Source: Scleromitrula shiraiana (lineage: Eukaryota; Ascomycota; Leotiomycetes; Helotiales; Sclerotiniaceae). From it: 64,000 nucleotides of DNA. Position numbers and translations under genes: made by a program. The notes under the pieces are model-generated. The model was not told the origin of the DNA. It saw only the letters and a list, made by a program, of their open reading frames with translations, and searched no databases. Each line of letters begins with the position of its first letter. Positions within the stretch are counted from its first letter, which is position 1. The DNA lies in the NCBI GenBank assembly GCA_028455995.1, contig JABELC010000004.1:744001-808000 (forward strand), written 5' to 3'. Positions 1 through 12,794 of this stretch are shown in pieces.

Positions 1-160
1 AATGTTCGGCATTCATGGGAACGCCGTAAGTAAGTTCGGTGCTTATTTATATCCTTGTTGAGAACTCGAACGATTGAGCAAACATCTATAACTTATGATC
101 TCTTCCTGTACATTGTCCGTTTTTCGGATAAGTAACACAGCCATTGATTAACTCTTGAAT

Positions 161-1020
161 ATGCGCATTCTTCTTCTCGGCGGAACGGGAAATTTAGGTC
201 GGCGATCATTCCTGCCTTGCTCGCAAACAACCATGATGTTATCGTTTATGTGCGAAATCCACCCAAGCTACGTTCTTTAGTCTCTACTTCAATTCTCGAC
301 AACATCGAGACTATTGTTGAGGGCGATGCAACGGATCCCATAGGTCTCGAAAATGCCGTACGTGAGAATAATGTTGAAGAAATTATCAATGTAGCAGGCA
401 CTCATATAAAGCGCGGTGAGGAATTTCTGATGCGGAAGATTGCCATAGCGGTCTGCGATGCAGCCATTGCTGTGGGTGAAAAGAGGGGGAAGCCTTTGAG
501 AGCCTGGATTTGCTGTGGAATGGGAGTGCTGGAAAATCCTGTGGCTGAAGAATATTTTATCGAAGATAAGTAAGAATGTTTCGAAACGACTTCATCAAGT
601 TCTGATCAATACTAATATATGCGTGTTTGTTCTAGCTTACCAAAAAGGTTATCGGAGCAGCATCGAGCAACATGCGACGTCATCGAAAATGTCCCTCTGT
701 CGAAACTGCAATGGTCAATGATTTGTGAAGCGTTTATGGTCCCTGAGGATCCGAAACAACAAATTATGGACATACTAGAAACGCCAAAGACACATCAACT
801 TGTGATTGCAGCGAGGCACCCGCCAGCATGGAGAAGCTCTTGGTTGGCTATGATTCCTTAGTTGGGACTTTCGCTGGACTTTTGGTTAAAGCAATTGTGG
901 ACAGACTCAACCAAGTACGAAGATGTGGCAGACTTTTTAGGGGAGGATCTGGAAAATTTATATACACAATGGGTAGGTGAGAAAGTAAGGATGAAAGACA
1001 AGAACAAGGTAAAGTCGATT
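161..1020 (+). pseudogene. Decayed NAD(P)-binding oxidoreductase (NAD(P)-binding_10 / NmrA-like) gene
   Basis: The start region encodes MRILLLGGTGNLG, the glycine-rich dinucleotide loop of a Rossmann fold. The frame is then lost by one base near position 200 and resumes as AIIPALLANNHDVIVYVRNP in another frame. A plausible intron (570-635, GTAAGA...TTCTAG) joins in phase to NLPKRLSEQHRATCDVIEN. A TAG at 859-861 interrupts the frame, which continues open afterwards with LGLSLDFWLKQLWTDSTKYE up to a TGA at 1018-1020. The order of segments matches fungal single-domain NAD(P)-binding proteins of about 270 residues. Two independent lesions (a one-base deletion and a nonsense codon) argue for a pseudogene rather than one sequencing error. 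The next gene is nearly 4 kb away. The family assignment is from the glycine motif and overall pattern, and the substrate is unknown. Confidence 0.72.
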
Positions 1021-4000
1021 TGATTTGCGATTGTTGTGGTATAGATACATAGTGCTAGTAAGGCTTGATTAACAAATTAATACTCATGTTTGAGCTTTGT
1101 CAAAACACATAATATTTTGTATTAGGTATCTCGAGGTTCTCCTTGGTGATTAGTTCAATGAGATGAAGAATTTTAGTGACTAGATGTGCCATATAAATAA
1201 CTATTTTGTCATTTTCGTTCCAGAACGTTTTATCATTCTAGACTGGCTCGAGACTGTTTTGCTAATTGGAACTCTACGTGATCACTGGCTCATTTCTGCC
1301 TTACGCGCAAGGCGATTATTACTGTACACCTAATCCAAATGCTGAAAAAATGCATGGCATACATGGATTTGTCGCATGGTAGATCAACAAGATTGTTCAA
1401 GTAGTATACACTAATCACGATCGAGGTATTCCTTCAAAAGCTGCGACTATAGACGTTTTTGGTATTTGATCTACGAGGGCAAAATCAATGGGAAGAAAGT
1501 GGCCTGATGATTCGCCACAACCTTGGTGATCTTCAAGCTCACAAGGCCCAAAACGATCGACATTGAGCTTATCCTCCCCGTTTCCCACTGTTAGTTGGGA
1601 TTTTATCGTGCTGTCAAAGGGTTCGCTTATGATAGCATCCCCATCTCGAGTTGCATCCTGCCGATCATTCGGTCAATTCTATGTTCTCGCCATCGATACT
1701 CATATGGATTGAGAAGCTGCGGCTCCATTGGCATAATAGTTTTCAGATGTTGAAATTAAAAAATCGCATGATTTCTCAAGATCGACAACGACTAAGTAGG
1801 TCTTTTTGTTAGGAAGACTGGAGTACTTCTATAAAAGGCATAGAAAGCAACTTCAAGTCAAATTTTTGGGCAGACTTGATCTCTTCTGAAGTCATGTCCG
1901 TACCATAGGTCGATCGTCTACAAACCCATTTGGAGTAATCAAATACGGACTCAAATTCGTGACAGAGTGAGGTGAAGTAGCGCAACGTTTATATATACGC
2001 ATTATTAAAAACGATACATTGGACTTATACTGTGCATAGAGAAGCCACCGACTATATCGGGAGTCGGGAAGAATGAATTTAAAATGGCAAGCTGGGCAAA
2101 AGGGATTAACCTGGTTAATGGAATGTAAGGTTTGTCGTTAAAAACAATCCGTGGTTCTGGTGTTCAAAGTAATTTGGTAGCGACGCTTTGGCATCTGGGT
2201 CTGGGAATTTCACTAATATAAGAATATTGATGGGGTGGATTACATTGTCTCAGAAGAATAAAATGCGTCATGAAGAATATTCTCGAATATTTCTACCAAA
2301 TCGGATGCTGTCCAGGATAGGGGTGTATATGATATTTCCGACTAGCGGCTTTTTTGTCGCCGCCACGAACGTTCATGTCTTGCTTCAAATTATATGTAAT
2401 ATAAACCAAATCGAGAACAAATCACTTAAATGACTTAGATACCGTAGTTACAGCATTGCCAGTGGCCCCTTCATCAAAAGATTAACAGGCGTGAAATGAC
2501 TAAATAAGGTTAATTTTCAAGTGTCACATTATGTGGGATTGTCTTCCAGGTAGGCATTGTACAGTACCATACCAAACGGGAGCTTTTACTAAGTAGATTC
2601 TGTACTGTACATCTATTATTACAAAACAATAAGCATACAAAATTCCATCATGTCGTTCCCGAGCTAATATACATGGGGCCAAGTGTTCGAGCGTGTTCAG
2701 ACCGAACGTGTACCAACTATTACCGACTCGGGAAGCAAGAATACCGTGTCCGTAAAGTATAAACCGTATTCCGAATCGCAAGATCTATCCAACATAGAAG
2801 ATTGGCAACCCTTTTCAGAACCCGAGACTCGGACTCACTCTACGTAGGGTTCTTAAGTAAAGATCGGAAAATTATTGTAGCTTCCATTTCTTCTTAGAAT
2901 GCCCTTACCCCAGGGCCTAGGTACATAACCATGATCGTAACCAGCCTAAACTTGTTTGATCTCATCATCACTAGCATCTGATACAGTAATTACAAGAAAT
3001 TTCAAGCTCTCGGGGCTGGCTCTATCAAGTAGCTGGTGTACCTAGGTAGTATCAACAAAAATCCACGTAGGGTTCTCGTACTTTAATCTCTTTTTTGAAA
3101 TTCTTGGAATGAACAAAATGATACACTTTATCATACCTAGGTGATCTCAGGGTACTATTTCATAATGCTAGGTATTGCCAGCATCATTATCAGGTCAGAT
3201 TTTGATTATCTGGGAGATGAAGTGATCCTTTCATAACGGAGACTAGCGAAGGTTGATGCTTATTTGAAGCGAGACTTAATTTGGTTGGTCCAGACTTCGG
3301 GGGTTGTGGGATTTGATGAACTGCCTTGTGTTTCAAAAATACAAGATTTAACGACCATCTATGAACGACTTATTTCATGTTAAATCAGATTCATGGATAT
3401 TATCAAAATAAAACCCTAAAAAGGGTAGATCTTACAAGGTAAAAAAAGAGTTGATGCAGAAACTAATCAGTCATTCATCCCTCATCCCGGATATGTTCGA
3501 GCCCCCTCCCCCCTCCCCAAGTGGGTGAACGCATTCCAAAAGACCAATCTATCTCTATTACCTAGGTATCTAACCCTTGATGCTCCAAAAGATTCCACAT
3601 CCCTGCAATCCCTATGGGTAACATTGGTAAAATAATGCGCTTCGAGAAGCCCCTCTTGTGGCCAACGAACACGCAGCTCTATTGTGCTACACCATGCTAC
3701 CCGCCTTGTTGATACTTCGAGAGTTACGCAACGCCATGGGATCTATCTAGGTAGTTACTAAATTACCTGATCGGGAAGATCTCCTGCTTTATCTCCCCTT
3801 GGCACATAAGCTGCCTGCTACTTCTTCGTGGCCCTATGGAGCTCCCCAGTTCGAAAAAAAAAAAGAGAAGAAAAAAAATCTCCGCTGCCTTGTCTCCACC
3901 ACCAATCTCAGCTTCAGGCTTCGGGATCCAGAACCTAGCAGAATATATCATTGCTTGCGCCGGCAATATGGAAAATTTACTAGATTTGTAGATTATTTCG

Positions 4001-4780
4001 GAAGGACTTGCTGTAGTCACATTACGAAAAGATCTACGAAAAGATCCATCATCCGCATCAACAATCATCTTTATGGGCAATGTTGTTACTCTTTCCAGAT
4101 ATTTCGAGTCAAGAACAAGAACAAGAACAAGAACTCAGGTACAGTAGACTCGAACAGAAAGCTTTCCACCCGCCCCACCATCTCTACTGGTAATATCGGT
4201 CCTCCACCATTGATCCCTGCTCACTTTATATTCTCTGCACAAACAATTTCATTCTCAACGACATTATATTTCATTACTTGCTATGCCTGTTGATATCACT
4301 ACATAGGCGTTTAGTGGATCATACTCTTATACCTGCTCTTTCTTGACTGGAACTGGTCGATCTTGTTCTTCTTTTGACACAAGTACACGACTTTTGTACA
4401 CACCACCAAACAGTTCTCCCTAAAAGATCGTCCCTGCAGTTGAACAACGGTTAACGGTTTATTAACTCCCAGATCTAGAGTTATTATTCTTAGCCCTGTG
4501 ATTCGCGAACCCCGATTAAGCTCCACAGTTCACACATCACTACCATTCCGAATCCCGGACTCATCTGGAGTATTTCTGATATACACGGCTGAACCCAGAC
4601 ATTCAATTACCACGTACCAGCTGGCAATTATGGGTGATAGTTGTGGGGTGTGATTTTCGTTCTACATAAAAGTTCATATTCCCATTTACCAGCATCTGCC
4701 TGTTGCACCTTGCCGTCATTACTTCAAAGGTTATTCTTTTATCTCTATATTTTTGCTTTTCCTTATTTTGGCTTCAGCGT
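1021..4780. other. Gene-poor AT-rich interval with possible coding remnants
   Basis: No intact gene was recognised. The minus strand carries three protein-like open stretches (1809-1988, 1700-1828, 1415-1672), too short and broken to call a gene; see findings. A cluster of CCTAGG palindromes lies at 2916-3566. The end nearest 4780 is CT-rich and is likely the promoter and 5' leader of the next gene. Confidence 0.6.
2916..3566. repeat. Cluster of CCTAGG palindromes
   Basis: Four exact CCTAGG sites occur at 2916, 3041, 3136 and 3561; two of them are extended to TACCTAGGTA (3039-3048 and 3559-3568). Near-copies (GCTAGG near 3168, TCTAGG near 3747) flank them. About 0.16 copies would be expected by chance in 650 bp. 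No function is assigned. Confidence 0.6.
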
Positions 4781-6405
4781 ATGCCTATTCCCGAGATGTT
4801 ACTCACCATTAAACAACCAGTTCACCACGGCTATAAGTCCTTCCATGACTATTCCCCACCAACGCCACCAGATAGTTCTCGTTTTCCTCCAGCGGTAGCA
4901 ACAACCAACTGTTCGGATTCTAAACCACAATCTCTTCCTCCTCTAGCACTCACTAAATCTATAACGCGACAGATGTCGACCCCTCACCGCTTGCCACCCC
5001 CAGCGGCAATGTCACTACCTCAACCATCACAACAGACTCAAACAGTAGCACCACTAAACCAAGCAGTAGGTCAATTGCAATTGCCTGCTCCTCCTCAGCA
5101 ATGGCAAGGTGCAGAAGAACCTATGAGAAACTGGCTTCAGGCCAAGGTCGAAGAAGACAAACGAAAGCAGGAAGAAGAGAAAACTCGGCAAGAATCACTT
5201 AGGCTGGAGCAGAGAAAGATAGAGCAGGAGATGCTGCGAACATCACTGACAGGGGGGATTCCTCCGTATATGATTCCTATGGTTTTTGCTGGGATGGGCG
5301 GTGGAAATCTACCAAATGCTAGCTTAGAATGGGCCCAACATTACATGGCACAAGCTCATCAGCTACAACAGCAAGCTCAACAGCAATGGGTTGCCGGGCA
5401 GCAAGCTTCACCAGAACAATTACAACGAAGAGATTCTCGAGCAGCGTTTGCTGGTCAGCATCCTGTTTCTTCGATTACTGTACCTTCAACGCCGATTGGA
5501 CCTTCAATGCCTCAACAGTCTGCAGGTTTTCTTCCGAGTTATCAGATGTCACCAGCGTCAAGATCCAGGCAAAGTACTCACGGGCAAGGCTCGTTAGCTA
5601 GAGTGACTGCGACTTCACAACTTCCGAGATTGAACACGGGAGAAATGCTTATCCAACCACCTCCAGTTCCAGCAGGTCCTGGCATGCAAATTCTGCAGGG
5701 TCAACCAGGACACCCCTTGGCCCAAACTCAAACAGCCCAGCAGCAACAGGAACCACAATCTTCGCCTTCGATATACTTTCACCATTGGCAACCACCCACA
5801 TCACAAGCAGGTACGAGCAGCGCAAATCAGCCTACAACACCTTCAGGCAAGCCTAGTTAGTTTGTTCTGTTGAATATGTTGTGCTAATTACTCGACTAGA
5901 CCATACTTCCTCCCCCAAGAAAAGGAAAGCTACAGGGCCCCAGCAGCCAGCCCCACTTCCCACTTCCCAGCCACAATATACATCACCTTCTTTTTCACAA
6001 ACAGGATCATCGGTCTCGAATACACCATCCAGTCGACGACGAGGGCATTCAAGAAATCGAAGCGATGTCTCGGTTCGTGGCAGTGACTATTATGGTCAAC
6101 CATCAAGCCGCCATCGACATACTGAGAGTGGTTTTAGTACCCAAAGTTTGACTTCACCAATACATTCACGAGCACAAGAACAAGGTCCAACATCGGCAGA
6201 ACCACCACGGAGACATTTTGGAGGTTCGAATGCAGTCTCATCCTTACTGGAACAAAGCGATACACGACCACGGGCTCAATCTCAATCTCAACGAGATCGA
6301 GAAGGGTTATACTCTGGGGCTTCGGAGATTGGACGTAATGAAAGGGCTGTAGCAGAAGTTGAAGAAGCACGGCGTTTAGGGAAGCGAAATGATGGACGAA
6401 ATTAG
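4781..6405 (+). CDS. Gln/Pro-rich, probably nuclear protein of unknown function
   Basis: No catalytic domain was recognised. Two exons give about 523 residues. The protein is low-complexity, rich in Gln, Pro and Ser. It has a charged helical segment (MRNWLQAKVEEDKRKQEEEK, then more Glu/Lys/Arg) about one quarter along, a short conserved-looking patch IPPYMIPMVFAGMGGGNLPN after it, a Gln-rich middle, and a basic cluster SPKKRK at the start of exon 2 that resembles a nuclear localisation signal. The C-terminus is Arg/Ser-rich. The intron ends at the TAG at 5897-5899. Its donor is either GC (5847, TCAG|GCAAGC) or GT (5856), and both keep the frame. The start is uncertain: in-frame ATGs exist at 4703, 4781, 4796 and 4973, and 4781 is chosen because the 4703 start would add an unlikely hydrophobic leader. 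A transcription-regulator scaffold is possible but not shown. Confidence 0.7.
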
Positions 6406-9400
6406 AGATGTTTCAGAGAGCTGCCGATCATCCATATTAGACGGCACGTATTCCTCAGCAAATCCCAAAGGATGCCTACGAGACAGCTATTTTGCTTCTA
6501 TTCGTACCTCATAAATGTGAATTTTTCTCATATTCGTATGATGGTCATTTTTTACCTTCTCCTCGCTTCGATATTGAATATTTAGAAGATACCCTTTTTA
6601 GTGCGCGCTTTTTTACTTTTACTTCATATTTATTTCTGCGCCCCAACTCTCTGTGTTTTTTTTCTTACATTCTGTATACATTATTTTTGGTGTTCGCTGG
6701 CGGAGATGTTCTCTTCTTGTATTATCATTTCACGTGGCTTGGTCTCATTAGACCGACGTCTTTTTCTTTCCTTCGAAAGCTTTTCGTGCCACAGTAGCAC
6801 ATTTTCATTTTAATCCCAGGTAGAGCTGGACAATGTATATATTCTTAATCCCGTGGTGAAACTCTATCATTACAGTTGGGCAGGTATATAAGGTACTCGA
6901 GTTTGGAAAACTCGCTGGTGGAAAGAAACAGCATCAAAGGCAGGAAGTTGTGTGGATATCTAGGACAAACAATCTCATGAACAAACTTATGAGGAATGTA
7001 AAGGCATCCTCAAATCAAACAAGCAATTATTCAAAAAGAAATTTCAATCACACAATGCGCTAGTTCATAGTCCATTAAAGGCTTGTGCCAACCTAAATCT
7101 ATGTCTTTTAACTGGAATTTGTGATTGAACATAGAAATATTTTGGACGGATTAGGCGCCAAAAAGATTGTGCACCATTTTCCTAGACAATCAAGATATCC
7201 TCAGTCAGCCACGCGTAAAGCACAGATCTTACCTGGATGAAAATTCTAGAAAGGGTAAGATAAAACTCCCTAATGTGTATTACCTGAATACGTGCTACAA
7301 TACTGGGTAATAAGAGCCGCAATTATGAGGATCCATGAAGCTAGCCTGAACTCAAGTTTCAAGGCATAATACGGTAATCTGCTTAAGCTTCTTTCATGAA
7401 TTGTAAGTTTTACTGAACCAGTCGTACTGAGTACGTATGGAGTTGGAATTTGTAACAGGGGTCAACCGATTGCCCCGAGGATACTCGGGGTCGTATAAAA
7501 TTGTCGCAATTACGGAGTGAGATGAAGCCATTGACAATTTGGAACCTTGAAACATAGGGTTGAATGCTCGGGCGGAACTCAGTAGGATATATCGTACAGC
7601 AATTCGGGAGTAGATGATCTATTAGGTATAAAGGGGTAGTATGCAGCTCACCTACAGCATGCAAAACAGAAAGTCGCATACAAGTCAGAGGTTGGGCTGT
7701 ATTTACAGTACAGTATGTACTAAGGGAGGTACATCAGTGACAGATTAGAACATAGAAGAGGGGCGTGAGGGGTAGACGATAAGATCCGGAACCTACCATC
7801 CAATCTGGACCACGGTCTCGAACCTTGCTCTTGGCAACCAGTAAATTTACGATCAACAGGGATTCCGCAAGTTCGTGCATCGTGGAACGTTCACATTTCG
7901 GGATGCTACCATGTCACATGTGCTGTTTTAGGAGATCTGTTCCCAAAGTAATCTGTCAACGTGTTTTGCTATGCAGGTAGAATCATGGCGAGCACGGGCT
8001 TCTAACCCAAGGATCTATCATCTATGGACGAAAGATCTGTCTTAAAGACACTCAGTCACAATCATTGTACTCCGATTTTCAGTTAGTGGATAACCCAAAT
8101 GACAGTTACTTAGCCATGACAAAAGTGCACATTCTAATTCGTATGAGGTCCGAGGTCCTTGTATCAGATAGAAACGTCGAAGCCACATACAGTACCTCCA
8201 TCATCAGCCACACTTTCCGAAAATCTCTTTCATATTTACGAACGGAGTTGTTCCGAGAAAAAGCTCAAGCTCGGCAGGGCTGCTATATCCGGGGGCAAAC
8301 TGAGATTAGATTTTTGGGATTACCCGATTTGTGGGATTCGGTAGCGGGGGTATGTCTCGAGTTAAGTGATGGCATGTCCGAAATGGGTAAGTGATCATGA
8401 TATATTTTACTTTAATATAATTTTTTGATTGCATTTGTGAATAAATGCAGGTACGGGATAGAAAAGGAAATTGGAAGTCATGTGTACGAAGCTTATGCTC
8501 ACGCGATGCTATTAATTCTAAGGGGCTTCTGGAAATGAACTACGTGGATTGAGGTTGTATTTTATCCTACGACTATACTGGTGTCGTTACAAAACGTGCA
8601 TTTCGTTCCTGCATCGTCGTCAGTTTAATAATAATGTTACAGTGCCATAGTTCACGTTCTTCAACAACCAGTGGCAGGTGCCAAGACCTGTCTCTCGTCC
8701 CGATATGTATCTCGATATCTTCCTGTTCGAGTAATGCGGAAGGGAAATTCTACCCACCTATCTAAGTAGTGTTCACGGCAATGTACTTTCGAGGATACAC
8801 CACCCCTATGTAAATTAGTGTTATTCCTAGGATTTTGCGTAAACACCCTTGCACCGAATACCCCATTCACATAACCCACCTTATCAACGACGTGTCTACG
8901 AACCGATACTGAATCCCTTCTGGATTTCTCTCATTTCCCTTTCTTAAGGTACCGTACATAATAACAGAACCATAAAGCCATAATAAACATGTTAAGCGAA
9001 CCCCTTTCTCCAAACTCTGTCTTCTTAGATTTGCGTACCACTTTAAGAGAATCAACCTAAATTCTACAGGCTACGTATCAATAATTCCCTCACTCCGAAA
9101 CATTTCCTCCACATTCCCGTGTCACAACTCACGGCATATGAGCAGGTAATCCCTCAGGACGTTTTTGCACATATTAAACCGATGATCTCTGCTCCGTGTG
9201 ATGTCTCGAAAAGTCTCCGCAAAAGAGAAAAAAAAACAGAAAACACCCGCCCGCTTGCCTGTGCGCGCGGAGGTCACCGATTCATCAAGGCTTACTTGAC
9301 ATTGTAGATCTGTGGAACTCAAGGCCGTTTCAAGTTTCATGTTTACGAAAACTTTATTTACTCGACGATGAGAATGAACGGGGGGACTCGTATGCCCAAA

Positions 9401-12272
9401 TCTACATGTAAGTCAGTGGATCAGTACAACGGTCTAGACTTTGGTCAGCGAGGATCCCTTTTTGTTTGGGCTCCCTTTCCAGCGATACGAATCATACGAT
9501 ACATCAAACTGATACCTGTACGTGGCCGGCTCCAGTGCAAGTAGATCACGATAGAAGGTGTTGATAGAAAAGATCGTCGATGCTCTCATTCAATTGCTGA
9601 ATCCACTAACCACACTATCGATCCCCCTCAAACTGCCCAATCTCCAATTAAGAAATACCTATGCAGACATTATGAATATTCCAACACGAAAGGTTCAATT
9701 TCCTGCCTCACAATTGCAGGTTGCACTGGATCATGATAGTGGCAGAATGATCAAGAGCCCAACACAGGTATCAGGGCAGCTTGATCTGATACCAACTATT
9801 TCAAAATGAATCATCGTTCTTCTTTTCGTGGTTAATGTTGTCCCACAAACGACATATTTCTTTTCGGAATTATGTATTGCATCTCACAGCATAAATTGTG
9901 ATAACTTCGATTACAAGGTATTCCCCAATTGACTTTGTTGGCCTGATCATGATGACACCATTTCATCGAACTTGTTTCATTTCATGTTCTATCTTTAAAT
10001 CAAGTGATTCATAAACATCTCCAACTTCAAGAGACGAGACTTGACAACTGAGACGGACCGATTCCATAGATATACTCATTAACAATACGAGCTCCTATTC
10101 ATTTTGGAATAATCCAAAGTCGTGATCTGGGTGAAGGATAGCAAATGACAAATGGCGAAAATACGTGTCTCGGAAAAGACCCAGAAAGCTGTTTATTTCT
10201 TGACGACAAGGCTCGTCTAGTATGCAAGAGTCGGTATACATCATGATATCAAGTAGCACAGTACATATGCTACATTCCTTGGGTGGCATATATATAGTCT
10301 GAATCTCGAGAATTTTCTTACTGCTTTTGTGTTCATCTTGCGATCTCGAGCTGGCCATGATAGGACGTCGGCATCTCTAGAAGATCTATCCCCAAATTTA
10401 CTTTCACATACAGCCGTCATCATTTCGTGTGGCCAGTGTTGGGTGTTGCACTAAGTCAAGGGATTTACAGATCTTGTTTTGTAGCTCCGGGTTCCTGTGA
10501 TATTGACGGGCAGTTGTAAATTGGTGATGGAGAATGTATATCTCCTTGAATTCAAGCATTCCATCCAGCAATCTAATCGAATTATTGTATGTTAGAACCG
10601 CCTTATTTCACATATATGAATGCTTTCTTATTTCAAATGTTCATTTAAATACCATTTTTTATGTCAGGCCTCTAGTGATGCTGCATGAGAGCCCAAATCA
10701 TGTCACACGACAAGCTCTTTACAACTGGCATTGGAATAATGTACTTGATATTCACAACAATGATATACATATCTTTTCCTTTGCATACGTAGTGCTTAAG
10801 CAAATCATTAATCAGCGCCGTTATAAAAAAGGTTTACACAATGCTCGATGGATTGAGTAAGCAATTACGAATACATTATTGACATTGATATAATTGTTCA
10901 GTTATATGCGATAGCAGACTAAGATTGTGTTTTAGACTTTTAGCTTTGGTCCCAATATAAAATTTTACACAATACCAGAGGTTGTAGGAATTTGTTCACT
11001 TCATTACCATTTATTCGGACAGTTTAAAGCACTATGATGTCCAAATTGAAGTCGAGCAATCTAATGTTCTGGTTGCTTGAAACTGGGTTCAATGCTAAAA
11101 TCTTTTGAAATCTCAAATCTAAATATAACATTCTATATATTGTTTATTTGTTTAACTGAAAGATGTTAACTGGGTTAGCACGCCCCTTGCAATTGGCATA
11201 TTCAGATTAGCAAAAGGCAAATGTATCTTCATCTAATGAAACATAACTCGTTCAACCACATCATCCAGCTCTTGCTTTCTTCAATAGTCACTAATGAAGC
11301 TATCGTTGCTACGAACTCCGATCTTACATACGTCCTTTAGCACATTATATTATTAATTAGTCTAGTACTTATTTATAGGTGATAATCGCCAGACTCAACC
11401 CACTATCGAAGCCGAAACGAAATCATCTCTCTATAAAATCTCCCCAGTCTAACATTGAGAATACAGTATTGAGTACATCAAAACAGACAAGACTGTTCTC
11501 AAAACGATATATCAATTCGGTCCAAATCTAGAAGCAGTTGGAATCTTTGGCGGTTGCACAGATATCGCATCAAAGATTGACAAATCTTTACTTGTCTTAA
11601 AAATCATTTCAAGAAATATCATTGATCGCCTGGATGCAATCTAGATTTCTATAACTCACGCCCCGTGTGAGTCCAGGACCTATTTACAGAATATCTACTC
11701 ATACAGACGACTTACGCTCTATGTTGGAAACGGCGGCTCCAGCACTCCAGAAAATTTTATTTAAACGTCTAAACTTCGAACAGACATTCAAGATAAATTG
11801 AGTTATAAGTCATTTGAATATTTGTGTTTCATACAAACATCCGAACCAAAGTGAATTAACACATGAATTATACAAATGCCTGCATTTTGCCAGTGATACG
11901 ATTTTATATAGACATTTAAAATGGACTAACATATGAAATATCCGAATTTCTATCTGCGTTAAGGATACACATGAATAACAAACTATCATATGGACTATAA
12001 AAATATCAACAGTCTATATAAATATTCAAAAATGAATCACTCATTGAAATGAAATCTCATATGTGAATAGATGATCAATTTGAAATAACAAGATAAACCA
12101 ACTCTACATTTTAACTGTCAATAAAAGAGACTAGAGCTAGAAAAACCAATCCATTCTATCACCGCCGTTTCCATCACCTAAAATCATTCCGATCCGTGAA
12201 CATATTTCTGAAAAAAAAAAAAAAAATTCTTTTGCAAAGCAGATTAAGGTATGTTCAAAAACTGCAAAAAAG
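6406..12272. other. 5.9-kb AT-rich region without a recognised gene
   Basis: Only short open frames without family resemblance are present (for example 8065-8394, followed by an intron-like GTAAGT...GCAG at 8389-8450, and 10534-10860). AT content rises towards 10.9-12.2 kb, where loosely repeated phrases such as ACATATGAA occur. This could be old, mutated repeat DNA, but no terminal repeats or transposase remnants were seen. Confidence 0.55.
12266..12271 (-). terminator. RNA polymerase III terminator of the tRNA-Arg gene
   Basis: A run of six A on the plus strand is T6 on the tRNA strand, starting two bases after the discriminator base. This is the expected Pol III stop signal. Confidence 0.8.
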
Positions 12273-12344
12273 CATTCGACGTGGGACTCGAACCCACAGC
12301 CTCAAGATTAGAAGTCTTGCGCGCTACCATTGCGCCAGCCGAAC
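12273..12344 (-). tRNA. tRNA-Arg (anticodon UCU), intronless
   Basis: The 72-nt minus-strand sequence folds into a full cloverleaf. The acceptor GTTCGGC pairs with GTCGAAT with two G-U wobbles. The D-stem is GCGC/GCGC around AATGGTA. The anticodon stem CAAGA/TCTTG carries the loop CTTCTAA, so the anticodon is TCT (AGA codons). The T-stem GTGGG/CCCAC encloses TTCGAGT. The discriminator is G and CCA is not encoded. Both internal promoter boxes are intact (A box TGGCGCAATGG, B box GGTTCGAGTCC). It sits alone in an AT-rich gap 450 bp upstream of the mitochondrial seryl-tRNA synthetase gene; this adjacency is probably coincidental because the amino acids differ. Confidence 0.95.
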
Positions 12345-12794
12345 AAGCGGTGAGGTAATCAAGTTACTGCTTGATTGATGACAGAGTCTTGTTGTTTGAA
12401 TTTATATTACTAAAACTATTATGGATGTTTGCTCTCAGGCGTACTTACCCTTACGTAAGATTATGGGACTAACACTTTTGTGAATATTTATCTACAATAT
12501 AGATGTTCGAAACTATTTTGCAATAAATCATCTTAGAATGTCTATATAGAATACATATATCCAAATAACTTCAGAAATTCACCTATCAAATTGACATTTG
12601 GAATCTCACCTTTTGTGAGGGGTAGAGTTTTAGATGTTTTCGTAAGGCGGGGTGGGGTTAAAAACATAGCATATTCTATACCAATCATATAGCTGAATTA
12701 ACAATTTTCCTAGCTTCACCAGCCTTAAAGTTTCAAGCTTACATTGAGCCAAAAATATATATATTGATATTTCTTGAATATTTATGATACAACA
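12345..12794. other. Intergenic region, promoter of the seryl-tRNA synthetase gene
   Basis: AT-rich, with a short GC-rich patch (GGCGGGGTGGGG) near 12648 and an AATATATATATTGATAT stretch just before the start codon. Nothing else was recognised. Confidence 0.5.

Noticed and set aside
3799..4293. 164-residue open frame upstream of the Gln/Pro-rich gene
   Set aside because: Composition is promoter-like (poly-K from an A-run, Tyr/Ser-rich), it has no family resemblance and no plausible start context.
12196..12378. 60-residue open frame over the tRNA-Arg gene
   Set aside because: The DNA is fully explained by the tRNA cloverleaf and its Pol III terminator.
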